Below, one piece after another: positions 1 to 6,635 of a stretch of DNA of 7,524 nt. The first letter of the stretch is position 1; every line of letters begins with the position of its first letter. Location of the stretch: positions 1-7,524 of the forward strand of contig JAPYWU010000067.1 of assembly GCA_028276205.1 (NCBI GenBank), read 5' to 3'. Origin of the DNA: Dictyoglomaceae bacterium (lineage in GTDB: Bacteria; Dictyoglomota; Dictyoglomia; Dictyoglomales; Dictyoglomaceae). The notes beneath the pieces are model-generated. The model was not told where the DNA came from. It saw only the letters and a list, made by a program, of their open reading frames with translations, and did not search any database. The translations under genes and the position numbers were made by a program.

Positions 1-54
1 AATAAGAGGGTAATTGATGTTATAGAGGCTTTGAAATGCATAAGGCCTTCATAG
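1..54 (+). CDS. C-terminal tail of an upstream ORF, possibly dihydropteroate synthase (partial)
   Basis: Frame 1 is open from the left edge to a TAG at 52-54 and encodes 17 residues, NKRVIDVIEALKCIRPS. The other two plus frames are stopped within the first 13 bases, so this is the only frame that can carry an upstream gene in. The V-x-D-V-x-EALK pattern resembles the extreme C terminus of dihydropteroate synthase (FolP), which often ends in a similar VHDVKE..ALK helix, and folP is a common neighbour of folK. Seventeen residues are too few to prove it. It overlaps folK by 19 bases, which suggests translational coupling in a folate operon. Confidence 0.4.
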   Translation, partial: NKRVIDVIEALKCIRPS

Positions 55-491
55 CATTGGGGAGTAATTTAGGAGATAAAAGAAAAAATATAGAAATAGC
101 TATAGAAAAGATAAAGGAAAAAGGAATTAAAATTTTAAAAGTTTCTTCTATAATAGAAACAGAACCATATGGATATAAAGATCAGGATAGTTTTTTAAAC
201 GCTGTTTGTTTAGTAGAAACAAGTCTTGATGCCTTTTCCTTGTTAAGAGTTTTGTTAAATATTGAAGAAGAGATGGGAAGAAAAAGAATTTTTAAATGGG
301 GTCCGAGAAATATTGATTTGGATATCATATTTTATGACGATTTAGTGATTGAATCAGAAGAATTAATAATACCACATCCTGATGCCCATAATAGGACCTT
401 TGTTATGGGACCTATTTCTGAGATTGAACCAGATTTTGTACATCCAGTTTTAAAAAGAAAAGTGATAGATATATATAATGATCTTTTATAA
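36..491 (+). CDS. folK: FolK, 2-amino-4-hydroxy-6-hydroxymethyldihydropteridine pyrophosphokinase
   Basis: FolK transfers pyrophosphate from ATP to 6-hydroxymethyl-7,8-dihydropterin, the step before dihydropteroate synthase in cytoplasmic folate synthesis. The 151-residue length is typical of a stand-alone HPPK. Visible motifs are the N-terminal ALGSNLGD (residues 7-14), ETEPYG (41-46) followed by the conserved Asn of SFLNAV, then GRKR..KWGPRNIDLDI (81-97). The last includes Asp94 and Asp96, which match the Mg-binding pair of the family, and Arg91. IPHP (112-115) and the downstream Arg120 are also conserved. The ATG at 36 has an AGAGG Shine-Dalgarno at 24-28, seven bases upstream. It overlaps the upstream frame by 19 bases, so it is probably the last gene of a folate operon. 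Its stop overlaps that of cas2 on the opposite strand, and I see no GC-rich terminator hairpin between them. Confidence 0.97.
   Translation: MHKAFIALGSNLGDKRKNIEIAIEKIKEKGIKILKVSSIIETEPYGYKDQDSFLNAVCLVETSLDAFSLLRVLLNIEEEMGRKRIFKWGPRNIDLDIIFYDDLVIESEELIIPHPDAHNRTFVMGPISEIEPDFVHPVLKRKVIDIYNDLL
486..491. other. Shared palindromic stop-stop junction of folK and cas2
   Basis: The 6-base palindrome TTATAA contains the TAA stop of folK (489-491, plus strand) and the TAA stop of cas2 (486-488, minus strand). The two convergent genes therefore overlap by six bases with no intergenic space. I see no hairpin with a T-tract that could act as a bidirectional terminator here. The flanks are simply AT-rich. 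Confidence 0.9.
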
Positions 492-749
492 TATCTGTTC
501 CCTCTTATTTTTCTCTATTCCTATTATCTGTCTTTCTGAATATTTTGTGGTTCTCATAATATAGAAAATAACAGAATCTTCTTCTTCATCTATTATTAAT
601 TCTATTTCTCTTTTTAATCTTTCAAATTTTGCTTCTGTGATTTCACCTTCAAGAACAGAGTTTTGTATCCATTCTAAATACTTTCTTGCTGTATTTAGCA
701 CTTTATTAACCCTTTTCTGATTTACATCATAAACCATTATTATATACAT
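486..749 (-). CDS. cas2: Cas2, CRISPR adaptation protein
   Basis: Cas2 is the small ferredoxin-fold dimer that bridges two Cas1 dimers in the spacer-integration complex. The 87-residue length is normal. The first strand reads YIIMVYDV, with the conserved Asp at residue 8. It is followed by a basic helix containing R-K-Y-L-x-W-I-Q-N-S-V (about 23-33), the usual Cas2 pattern around the Q-x-S-V-F/L-E segment. The ATG at 749-747 directly follows the TAA of cas1 with no spacer, and no good Shine-Dalgarno is visible, so translation probably depends on ribosomes finishing cas1. The internal Met5 would remove most of the first strand and is an unlikely start. It is the last gene of the operon, and the CRISPR array often found after cas2 is absent. 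Confidence 0.95.
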   Translation of the reverse strand: MYIIMVYDVNQKRVNKVLNTARKYLEWIQNSVLEGEITEAKFERLKREIELIIDEEEDSVIFYIMRTTKYSERQIIGIEKNKREQIL

Positions 750-1745
750 TTACCAAGGAGAGATATATGGAGAATATTTTTCTTCTCCTAATAAGTGTTT
801 CTCAAGTTTGTATAGTTCTAATCTTATTAACCTTCTATAAGAAATTTTTCCTAAATCTTTATATTGAATAGTAGTTTTCATTTTTTCTTCAAAGTTTTGT
901 ACAAAGAGTTTCATCCCTTTTTCTTTAAGATATACGCCTTCCAACTTTTCGTCAAAATCTTTGGGAGTGATTTCTTTTTTGTTTACTAAAGAAAAGATTA
1001 TTCTATCTACAATTATTGGTTTAAATATTTCTGCTATGTCTAAATTTAGGGAAAACCTTCTAAAGTTTGTAGCGTGCAGATATCCTATTCTTGGATCTAA
1101 ATGGGTCTTATATATTTCAGAGAGAATTGCTGTATAGAGCAGTGAATTTCCAAAACTTATAAGAGCATTCATATAATTAGAGGGTGGTCTTTTTGTTCTT
1201 TCCTCTATGAAGAAATCTTCATTTTCTGTAATTTCATTAAAACAAGAATAATAAATATCTCTTATGTTACCTTCTATTCCCATTATCTCATCTACTTTTT
1301 CGCAATCTTCAAGGCCATCAGCTAAATCTTCTATGGATTGTATTTTAGATTTTAATAAATCTTTACCTCTATTCGTATAATAGCTTAAAACCTTTCTTAT
1401 ATTATCAATAGCTCCTTTTACAAAGCTTTTTGCTAATTCTAATCTTTTTTCTTGATCTAAGTAATATTCTGCTTGCTTTAGTATCATATATCCTGAATTA
1501 TAATGCTCTCTTGGATAAAAACTTCCCACATAATATTCGTAGTAATTGTAAAAATGAAGGATTATTTCTTTTTGGGATAGATATTCTAATATTTCTTTAT
1601 TTAAAGTTACTTCACCAAATATATGCAAATCTCTTACATTTTCTATTGGTAAATATTTTTTCTGACCATCAGAGGTTTCAAAATATATAGTATTATGCTT
1701 TCTTTTTAATTCTCCACTAGTAAAGATATATATACTTTCACTCAT
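750..1745 (-). CDS. cas1: Cas1, CRISPR integrase (type I-B)
   Basis: Cas1 is the metal-dependent integrase that inserts protospacers at the leader end of a CRISPR array, working with Cas2. I place the start at the ATG 1745-1743, giving 331 residues. Its ATG overlaps the TGA of cas4 as ATGA, and a GGAG lies at 1757-1760. A TTG nine bases further upstream would add three residues but is less convincing. The three catalytic positions are visible: Glu158 in GIEGNIRDIYY, His224 in GYLHATN, and Asp236 in LNLDIAEIFKP, with Glu239 close by. The N-terminal beta domain begins SIYIFTSGELKRK. The SNYMNALISFGNSLLY helix before the His motif is also typical. Length and motifs look complete. It is followed without a gap by cas2. 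Confidence 0.96.
   Translation of the reverse strand: MSESIYIFTSGELKRKHNTIYFETSDGQKKYLPIENVRDLHIFGEVTLNKEILEYLSQKEIILHFYNYYEYYVGSFYPREHYNSGYMILKQAEYYLDQEKRLELAKSFVKGAIDNIRKVLSYYTNRGKDLLKSKIQSIEDLADGLEDCEKVDEIMGIEGNIRDIYYSCFNEITENEDFFIEERTKRPPSNYMNALISFGNSLLYTAILSEIYKTHLDPRIGYLHATNFRRFSLNLDIAEIFKPIIVDRIIFSLVNKKEITPKDFDEKLEGVYLKEKGMKLFVQNFEEKMKTTIQYKDLGKISYRRLIRLELYKLEKHLLGEEKYSPYISPW
1742..1745 (-). other. ATGA coupling overlap between cas4 and cas1
   Basis: On the minus strand the four bases ATGA hold the start codon of cas1 (1745-1743) and the TGA stop of cas4 (1744-1742). This is the standard signature of translational coupling. It decides the cas1 start against the TTG at 1754-1752. Confidence 0.85.
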
Positions 1746-2233
1746 GACCAGCAAAACTCCCTATATGCACAGAGTTTACAATAAGGAATTTTTTGGGGTA
1801 GTGGGGGTCTTTCCCTATATATGAGAATCTCTACCTTTTTAATAGTATCCTCAATTTTCTCTTCCAGTTCTTTGTCTAATATTACCCTAACTCTTCTTTT
1901 TTCTTTGGGAAATATGAGTATTCCATCAGCCTTTATGCCATAGTTATTTTTGAGGGAATATAGGTAAAAAGCGAGTTGAAGTTTTGCCATATCTTGGGCT
2001 TTTGAGCTCTTTTTTATCTCTCCTATGATTAATGTTTTGTTTTCAGTTTTTATAAGGTCTATAATCATGTTTTCTAAGCTTATCTTTTTCTTTTCTTCTG
2101 TGAAACTTTCTTCATCTATGAGTCTTCCTATTTCTAAGTATGGATGGTCTTGATCAGGAGTTACCTGATGTGCCATAAGCCACGCTTGTCTCTCACATAT
2201 TAAGAAACTCTCAATTAAACTTCCTGTAATCAT
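1742..2233 (-). CDS. cas4: Cas4, Fe-S cluster RecB-like nuclease
   Basis: Cas4 trims and orients prespacers by recognising the PAM before Cas1-Cas2 integrates them. The 163 residues match the short Cas4 of I-B systems. One N-terminal cysteine (Cys13, in FLICERQAW) and three C-terminal ones (Cys152, Cys155, Cys161 in PYCKLCAYREFC) are the four ligands expected for the 4Fe-4S cluster. The RecB-type core shows Asp59, Glu72-x-Lys74 in IGEIKKSS, and Gln86-x-x-x-Tyr90 in QLAFYLY. The first motif, usually GRLIHE in relatives, reads IGRLIDEE here, with Asp40 at the place of the His. The ATG at 2233-2231 starts three bases after the cas3 stop, with GGTGA at 2237-2241 as a partial Shine-Dalgarno. It overlaps cas1 by four bases. 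The gene is separate, not fused to cas1. Confidence 0.94.
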   Translation of the reverse strand: MITGSLIESFLICERQAWLMAHQVTPDQDHPYLEIGRLIDEESFTEEKKKISLENMIIDLIKTENKTLIIGEIKKSSKAQDMAKLQLAFYLYSLKNNYGIKADGILIFPKEKRRVRVILDKELEEKIEDTIKKVEILIYRERPPLPQKIPYCKLCAYREFCWS

Positions 2234-2236
2234 ATC

Positions 2237-4600
2237 TCACCAGAGTAAAATACCGCTTTTAATTTTGTATCCTGTCTCTCTGTCATAGAAATCATCTAAA
2301 TTGTCCTTTGATATATATCCAAAACCATATTCAATGGCTGGTAGATTTTCTGCTCTTATAGGAATTGATATTACATATTTATAGAAATCACTTCTTATTT
2401 TTAGAAATTCTAATCTTCTTTCAAATATATCTTTTATTTCTTTAAGTTTTATATATTGGTTCCATAGGTTTTCTGCTTCTTCATTCAATTCTATAAATAC
2501 GTCAATTTTGGGTTGATCTTCTTCAATAAGTTTGAAGTCTTCAATACCTATGCATTTATCATTTTCATTTTCAGTATATCCTGAATATCTTAATGAATAT
2601 ATGGCATCTAAAAAGTTTTTAGATATGTCTTTAGACTTTCTTTCACTAATCTCATAAAAATAATTTTGTATATAGTTAAGAAATTTTATCTCTTCTATTT
2701 TTTCATCTTTTTTAAGAATATTGTTAGTAACATCCAAAAGGATTTTGTCATAGATGTATGAAGCATATCTTCTTTTATCATCTTGTAATGAATATAGGTA
2801 TACCTCTCCTATATCCTTTAACCAGTTTCTATTACATCTTCCTGCTGACTGGTTTATAGAGTCCAAGGGAGCAATATCTCTATAAACAACATCTAAATCA
2901 ATATCCACTCCTGCCTCTACTAATTGGGTTGTAACCACTATTCTTTTTTCTCCTTTTTTTATACTCTCAATTCTTTCTAAACGCTCCTTGGGTATTATGT
3001 GGCTTGAAAGAAAAACTATATCCTCTTTAGTTTTTTCTTTTAAAAGATTATAAAATTTTTGGGCTGAGTTTATTGTATTAAAGATAAACATATAAGATTT
3101 ATCAGATTTAAGTTCAATATTTTCAAGGAACTCTTCTAATAAGAGAGATTCATAAAGACGAGGAATTAATATTGTGCGATTTAGGTTTGTAAAGTAGTCT
3201 TCAGCGTTTATTAAATTAAAGGTTTCATCTTTATTAAATATAAGAGGTTGAGTGGCTGTAGAGAAAATAATATAGGTATTAAATTTTTCTACAAGTTCTT
3301 TAAATATTTCTCTTAAAAGGTACCAATATTTAATAGGAATAGATTGTACTTCATCTAATATGATTATACTTCCAAATATTCTATGTAATTTTCTTAGATT
3401 TGAGTTTTTATTTGATATTAATGTATGAAAGAGTTGTACAAATGTGGTTATTATTATTTCCGAATTCCATCCTTCTATTAATATTTTTGCGTGATCTGGT
3501 TCTATTTCATTATCGTTGTATTTATAATAGATTTCTGAAAGATGGTGATGTTTTAATATTATGGTAGAATCTATGTTACCAAAATACTTTATTAGGACAT
3601 TTTCAAGTACACTTGCATTTTGCTCTATAATACTTAGGAAGGGTAATGAGTATATGATTCTTGGGATATATCCTTTCTTTTTTCTTATCTCTTCTCTTAA
3701 CTTAAGGGCAAAAGCAAAGGATGTAAAGGTTTTTCCAAGGCCTGTTGGTAGAGTTAGAGAATAAATCTTTTGATCAAGATCAATCTCTTTATTTATTACT
3801 TCTTGATATGCTTTTTCTCGAAGTTCGTTTATAGGTTTTCTATCAGTTTTTAGCTCTTTTTTATAATGATCTACTACTATATATGGGATTTCTAAGGGAT
3901 TTCTTTCTGGTTTTCCTATGGTTACTTCACTTTTGTCTGCATCTATTAGGAGGGAGAAGAGTAGATTATTTAATAAATAGTATTCTGGAGAATTTTCGTG
4001 TTTAAGGTTTTTGATTTTTATTCTTTTAATCTTTATATCTTTTGATATTGCTTCAACAATATCTTTTAATTTATCTTTTGTAATTTCACTAAATAAAGCA
4101 TCATCTGTATTTTTTATCAATATATTAAATTTCTCTTCATCTATACTTTCAATTTGTCTATATAGTAATTCTTTTTCTTCTTCAGAAATGTCCAATTCAA
4201 TAAGTATATCCATAAGATTTCCATGATGTCTTTTAACATTTATATAAGAGAATATGGGAAGTATTGTTTTGATGTTATCAGGAATATTTTCTTTTTCAAA
4301 AGCTTTCTGTGTGATGTAATAAGCAATAAGAGAGGAGAGGAGAGAGTGCCTTGTTTCCTTACCTCCCTCTTCCTCTCCAGAGAGTAAATATTCTTGGAAA
4401 AATTTTGTGGCTTTTCCTATATCATGAGATAAAGTATTTATTTTAATTAATTTCTGTAATTTTTCTTTTGAAAGAAGCAGGTTTTCCATAGGTATGTCGT
4501 TTAAGAAATGGAAAGCAAGATTCATAGTATTCTTTAAGTGTATTTCTAAATATTTATCTGGATGGGAAAATAAATTAGAGAAATATGACATTTGTTCCAT
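2237..4600 (-). CDS. cas3: Cas3, fused HD nuclease-helicase (type I-B effector nuclease)
   Basis: Cas3 is recruited by target-bound Cascade and unwinds and degrades the displaced DNA strand with ATP. The 787-residue protein has both halves. The N-terminal HD domain shows His21, His59-Asp60 with Lys63 (LSHDIGKA), His85 (RHSLLSS), His125-His126 (RHHG) and an Asp at 220 or 222 (LLIDADKSE). These correspond to the metal-binding set of Cas3 HD domains. The helicase half shows Walker A LPTGLGKT (284-291), DEVQ (416-419), FSTATQP (446-452), motif V around TTQLVEAGVDID (557-568), and motif VI QSAGRCNR (584-591). No residue appears lost. The gene overlaps cas5 by 26 bases with the ATG at 4600. A second ATG at 4591-4589 (Met4) would leave a 17-base overlap. 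The only Shine-Dalgarno-like stretch, 4603-4609, is badly spaced for both, so the first few residues are uncertain. Confidence 0.96.
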   Translation of the reverse strand: MEQMSYFSNLFSHPDKYLEIHLKNTMNLAFHFLNDIPMENLLLSKEKLQKLIKINTLSHDIGKATKFFQEYLLSGEEEGGKETRHSLLSSLIAYYITQKAFEKENIPDNIKTILPIFSYINVKRHHGNLMDILIELDISEEEKELLYRQIESIDEEKFNILIKNTDDALFSEITKDKLKDIVEAISKDIKIKRIKIKNLKHENSPEYYLLNNLLFSLLIDADKSEVTIGKPERNPLEIPYIVVDHYKKELKTDRKPINELREKAYQEVINKEIDLDQKIYSLTLPTGLGKTFTSFAFALKLREEIRKKKGYIPRIIYSLPFLSIIEQNASVLENVLIKYFGNIDSTIILKHHHLSEIYYKYNDNEIEPDHAKILIEGWNSEIIITTFVQLFHTLISNKNSNLRKLHRIFGSIIILDEVQSIPIKYWYLLREIFKELVEKFNTYIIFSTATQPLIFNKDETFNLINAEDYFTNLNRTILIPRLYESLLLEEFLENIELKSDKSYMFIFNTINSAQKFYNLLKEKTKEDIVFLSSHIIPKERLERIESIKKGEKRIVVTTQLVEAGVDIDLDVVYRDIAPLDSINQSAGRCNRNWLKDIGEVYLYSLQDDKRRYASYIYDKILLDVTNNILKKDEKIEEIKFLNYIQNYFYEISERKSKDISKNFLDAIYSLRYSGYTENENDKCIGIEDFKLIEEDQPKIDVFIELNEEAENLWNQYIKLKEIKDIFERRLEFLKIRSDFYKYVISIPIRAENLPAIEYGFGYISKDNLDDFYDRETGYKIKSGILLW

Positions 4601-5291
4601 CGTCTCCCTGATAGTATTTATCTACTTTAACTTTGATGGGTTTTCCTTGGCTTTCAAAGAGGACGTCTTCGTATCTTTCTACTATTCTATTGCTATTCAT
4701 TATTAATGGAATTCTTTCTCTAAAGTAGCTTTTTCCTTCCTCAAAGATTATCTTATTTTCTAATATTAGGGATATAGGAATTAAAGTTGATACATATATT
4801 TCTCCATTTTCTTTCTCTGTAAATTCTTTTATTCCCATAAATTGAAAATCTCCTAAAAGCTCTGAAAGGCCTAAAGAGAATGTGTAATAACTTTTGTGAT
4901 TTTTAATATTTTCTGCAAGTTTATTAAATAATTCTTCATTCTCATGATAAAAATATATTCTATATCTTGGATCTTTAATAAATTCTGTTTTTACCTGGGT
5001 TCTTGCATCATGATTTTTCTTTTTGAGAGGTATCCAAATGTTTCCTTTTGTGTTTATCAAATTTAAGCCTAATCTTATCTTTTTAATAGGATTTACAATT
5101 TGTAATGCTATTTTGCAATTTTCAAAGGAAAAAGTTTCTAAGTATTCTTTTCTATCTATTCCTAAAATGGCTCCAAGCATTCCAAATATAGTAGGAGGTG
5201 GAGGAAAAGGAAAGGAAAGGGGTGAAGATGTGGTATAGAATTTTCTGAAATGGGCAAATTCTCCAAAAATATCAAAAACCAAGACTTTCAT
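4575..5291 (-). CDS. cas5: Cas5b, Cascade subunit capping the crRNA 5' handle
   Basis: Cas5 is a RAMP protein that binds the 5' handle of the crRNA at the foot of Cascade and contacts Cas8. The 238 residues are normal for the I-B (Cas5h) form. The N terminus KVLVFDIFGEFAHFRKFYT is the family's opening RRM strand and helix. It is followed by SFPFPPPPTIFGMLGAILG (about 26-44), the proline- and glycine-rich segment that is the best-conserved Cas5 signature. No catalytic His pair of the I-C type Cas5 is evident, which fits a structural role with processing left to Cas6. The ATG at 5291 has AGGAGA at 5301-5306, nine bases upstream and overlapping the cas7 stop. The 3' end overlaps cas3. Confidence 0.93.
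   Translation of the reverse strand: MKVLVFDIFGEFAHFRKFYTTSSPLSFPFPPPPTIFGMLGAILGIDRKEYLETFSFENCKIALQIVNPIKKIRLGLNLINTKGNIWIPLKKKNHDARTQVKTEFIKDPRYRIYFYHENEELFNKLAENIKNHKSYYTFSLGLSELLGDFQFMGIKEFTEKENGEIYVSTLIPISLILENKIIFEEGKSYFRERIPLIMNSNRIVERYEDVLFESQGKPIKVKVDKYYQGDDGTNVIFL
4603..4609 (-). promoter_or_regulatory. Possible Shine-Dalgarno of cas3, start ambiguous
   Basis: Minus-strand AGGGAGA lies inside the cas5 3' end. Its GGAG core is three bases before the ATG at 4600 and twelve before the ATG at 4591. Both spacings are outside the usual five to nine, so it does not decide between Met1 and Met4 of Cas3. Confidence 0.5.
5200..5222 (+). repeat. Uninterrupted purine tract with mirror symmetry inside cas5
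   Basis: The plus strand is all purine for 23 bases, including the mirror-symmetric block GGAAAGGAAAGG. The complementary coding strand of cas5 is therefore all pyrimidine and encodes part of the SPLSFPFPPPP segment. The protein motif is conserved in Cas5, so the simplest explanation is coding constraint (TTT, TTC and CCT/CCA codons). It is listed because it stands out in base composition. Confidence 0.6.
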
Positions 5292-5300
5292 TAAAAATCA

Positions 5301-5306
5301 TCTCCT
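5301..5306 (-). promoter_or_regulatory. Shine-Dalgarno of cas5 overlapping the cas7 stop
   Basis: Minus-strand AGGAGA lies nine bases before the cas5 ATG. Its first two bases are also the last two bases of the cas7 TAG stop (5307-5305). A terminating ribosome would therefore sit on or near the cas5 initiation site, which favours coupling. Confidence 0.8.
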
Positions 5307-6216
5307 AAAATAGTAGTTCTTCTACTTGGAAATCTTTTAGAGATTCTATTAAGGAGATTTCTTTTCCATTTAATACTAAGTTTACTCTTTCATCTACTTT
5401 ATATCTAATTTTTTCAATTTTATCCTTATTTTCTGTGAACACCTTTATTAGTTCTGTGATATCTATTTTTACTTGTGATATATCCCTTATTTTTTCATCC
5501 TCTATATCTGATATAAGCTTTATTCTTCTGTCTAATTCACCCATGTAAAAGTGGGAATCAGGTTTGTGAATAACTTGTATTAGAAGTCTTGGAACTTGGC
5601 CAAATTTTGATGTAGATATTAAATTCTTTGTCCCATGCCATATTCCTTCCAGCATATTATCTATGTCTTTTTCAGTAAGGGGAATATTTTGGACTTTTGC
5701 CAAATTTTCATTTACTATTCCATAAAAGGCTATTAAAGAGTAAGGAAGAATGTATTTTTCGGTAAAGGTACCTTGAGTTTTACCTGCTTTTGAGGGCATG
5801 ACTGTTGTCCCTTTTATATAGGTAAGATCCACTTTATGAAGAGATCTTCCAAATTTAAACTGTACTGGTCCAGTTAAAGTCATAGTTTTTCCTTCTACCG
5901 CAGTGGTTGCCCCAAAAAGTCTTATATCAATGCACTTTTCAATAATTTCATTATTATCTTTGAATTCTTTTAATCTATCTTCTTTAGTTTTTAGTTCTCC
6001 TTTGTCATCTCTTATTTCTCTAACAAAAACTTCCAATCCTTTATACTCATATAGATAGTCTCTTATCGTTCTTTTAAGTCTTACGTCTGTAACAATATTT
6101 ACTCCTGTTTCCTCATCAATTCTTGGTTTGTTTTCATCCATTGGATCCCCATTTGGATTTGCATCTGTAACATCGTAGAGAAAAAGAATTTCAGATCTAT
6201 TTTTTATCACATCCAT
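5305..6216 (-). CDS. cas7: Cas7 (Csh2 family), Cascade backbone subunit
   Basis: Cas7 forms the helical backbone that coats the crRNA spacer, with several copies per complex. The 303-residue protein has the Csh2-type hallmarks: SEILFLYDVTDANPNGDP near the N terminus (DANPNGDP at 18-25), TDVRLKRTIRD (43-53), DIRLFGA (97-103), TGPVQFKFGRSLH (115-127), and the GTFTEKYILPYSLIAFYG segment (149-166). These identify it as the type I-B/Hmari form. The ATG at 6216-6214 has a near-consensus AGGAGGTG Shine-Dalgarno at 6225-6232, eight bases away. This is one of the two strongest ribosome sites in the window and fits a high-copy subunit. It begins 20 bases after cas8b and ends 13 bases before cas5. Confidence 0.95.
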   Translation of the reverse strand: MDVIKNRSEILFLYDVTDANPNGDPMDENKPRIDEETGVNIVTDVRLKRTIRDYLYEYKGLEVFVREIRDDKGELKTKEDRLKEFKDNNEIIEKCIDIRLFGATTAVEGKTMTLTGPVQFKFGRSLHKVDLTYIKGTTVMPSKAGKTQGTFTEKYILPYSLIAFYGIVNENLAKVQNIPLTEKDIDNMLEGIWHGTKNLISTSKFGQVPRLLIQVIHKPDSHFYMGELDRRIKLISDIEDEKIRDISQVKIDITELIKVFTENKDKIEKIRYKVDERVNLVLNGKEISLIESLKDFQVEELLF

Positions 6217-6224
6217 ATAAAATA

Positions 6225-6232
6225 CACCTCCT
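6225..6232 (-). promoter_or_regulatory. Strong Shine-Dalgarno of cas7
   Basis: Minus-strand AGGAGGTG ends eight bases before the cas7 ATG. It fills much of the 20-base gap after cas8b. It is an almost full match to the 16S rRNA tail complement and supports ATG 6216 as the start. Confidence 0.88.
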
Positions 6233-6236
6233 TATT

Positions 6237-6635
6237 TTAATTTTTTTCTGGATAGATATATGGTTTTATTTCATCTGATAAGCTCATACCGCATGCAAAG
6301 TAGAAATTAAGCTCATCATTTGAAAGTTTCCAATTATCTCCAGCAAGAAGTAGATAGTAAGAGGCTTCTTCTGCTAATTTTTGTTTTCCTTTATCAAAGG
6401 AATCGTACTCTTGTAATTTATTTATTACTTTGGGAAGAAGCCCTTTAAAGTCTTTTTCTTCCATTTTTAAACTTTTTAGTTGTTTTCTAAAAGGATCACT
6501 ACCTCTTTCTGAATATTGTACATTTAACAGCATTTGGGTTAAGGCACCAAGCAAGAAAAGTCCCTTTTTAAGAGGATGATTAAAAGCAGGGGAAAACTTT
6601 TTGAATACAGGCTCAAATAATCTTTCTTCTTCCAT
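6237..6635 (-). CDS. Candidate Cas11b small subunit from an internal start in cas8b
   Basis: Initiation at the in-frame ATG 6635-6633 would give a 132-residue protein (starts MEEERLFEPVFKK, ends YIYPEKN) identical to the C terminus of Cas8b. The ATG is preceded by GGAGGTGAT (6640-6648), with eight bases between the GGAGG core and the ATG, which is ideal spacing. It is established for types I-B, I-C and I-D that the small subunit Cas11 is made by internal translation at the 3' end of the large-subunit gene. The size (about 100-150 residues), helical character and C-terminal position all match. No separate small-subunit gene exists in the window. The codons overlying the SD use GAG and GTG, while the next three Glu codons are all GAA, which hints at selection for the site. 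That it is translated here is inference. Confidence 0.68.
   Translation of the reverse strand: MEEERLFEPVFKKFSPAFNHPLKKGLFLLGALTQMLLNVQYSERGSDPFRKQLKSLKMEEKDFKGLLPKVINKLQEYDSFDKGKQKLAEEASYYLLLAGDNWKLSNDELNFYFACGMSLSDEIKPYIYPEKN

Noticed and set aside
470..510. Possible bidirectional terminator between folK and cas2
   Set aside because: Only imperfect AT-only pairing is visible (GATAT against ATATC around 467-495), too weak to call a terminator.
1430..1690. Plus-strand ORF of 86 codons opposite cas1
   Set aside because: Shadow of the cas1 frame: it is rich in Leu, Ile and Phe, as expected from the complement of a Lys/Glu-rich gene, with no recognisable family.
1746..1754. TTG start for cas1 giving 334 residues
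   Set aside because: The ATG at 1745 forms the typical ATGA overlap with the cas4 stop, so the TTG is less likely.
4355..4380. GGAGG-rich stretch inside cas3, minus strand
   Set aside because: It encodes a Gly/Glu-rich loop, and no ATG, GTG or TTG follows at a usable distance, so it is not an internal start.
3561..4706. Plus-strand ORFs of 67-71 codons opposite cas3 and the cas5 end
   Set aside because: They lie antisense to clear Cas3 and Cas5 motifs, have no domain pattern, and their hydrophobic Ser/Phe/Ile-rich content is a complement artefact.
4836..4854. Internal SD-like AGGAGA (4849-4854) before in-frame ATG 4838 within cas5
   Set aside because: The SD is shorter and ten bases from the ATG, and the product would be an 88-residue Cas5 fragment with no known counterpart.
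5023..5238. Plus-strand ORF of 71 codons opposite cas5
   Set aside because: It includes the purine tract as a Gly/Lys run, which is the complement of the Cas5 proline segment. It has no independent support.
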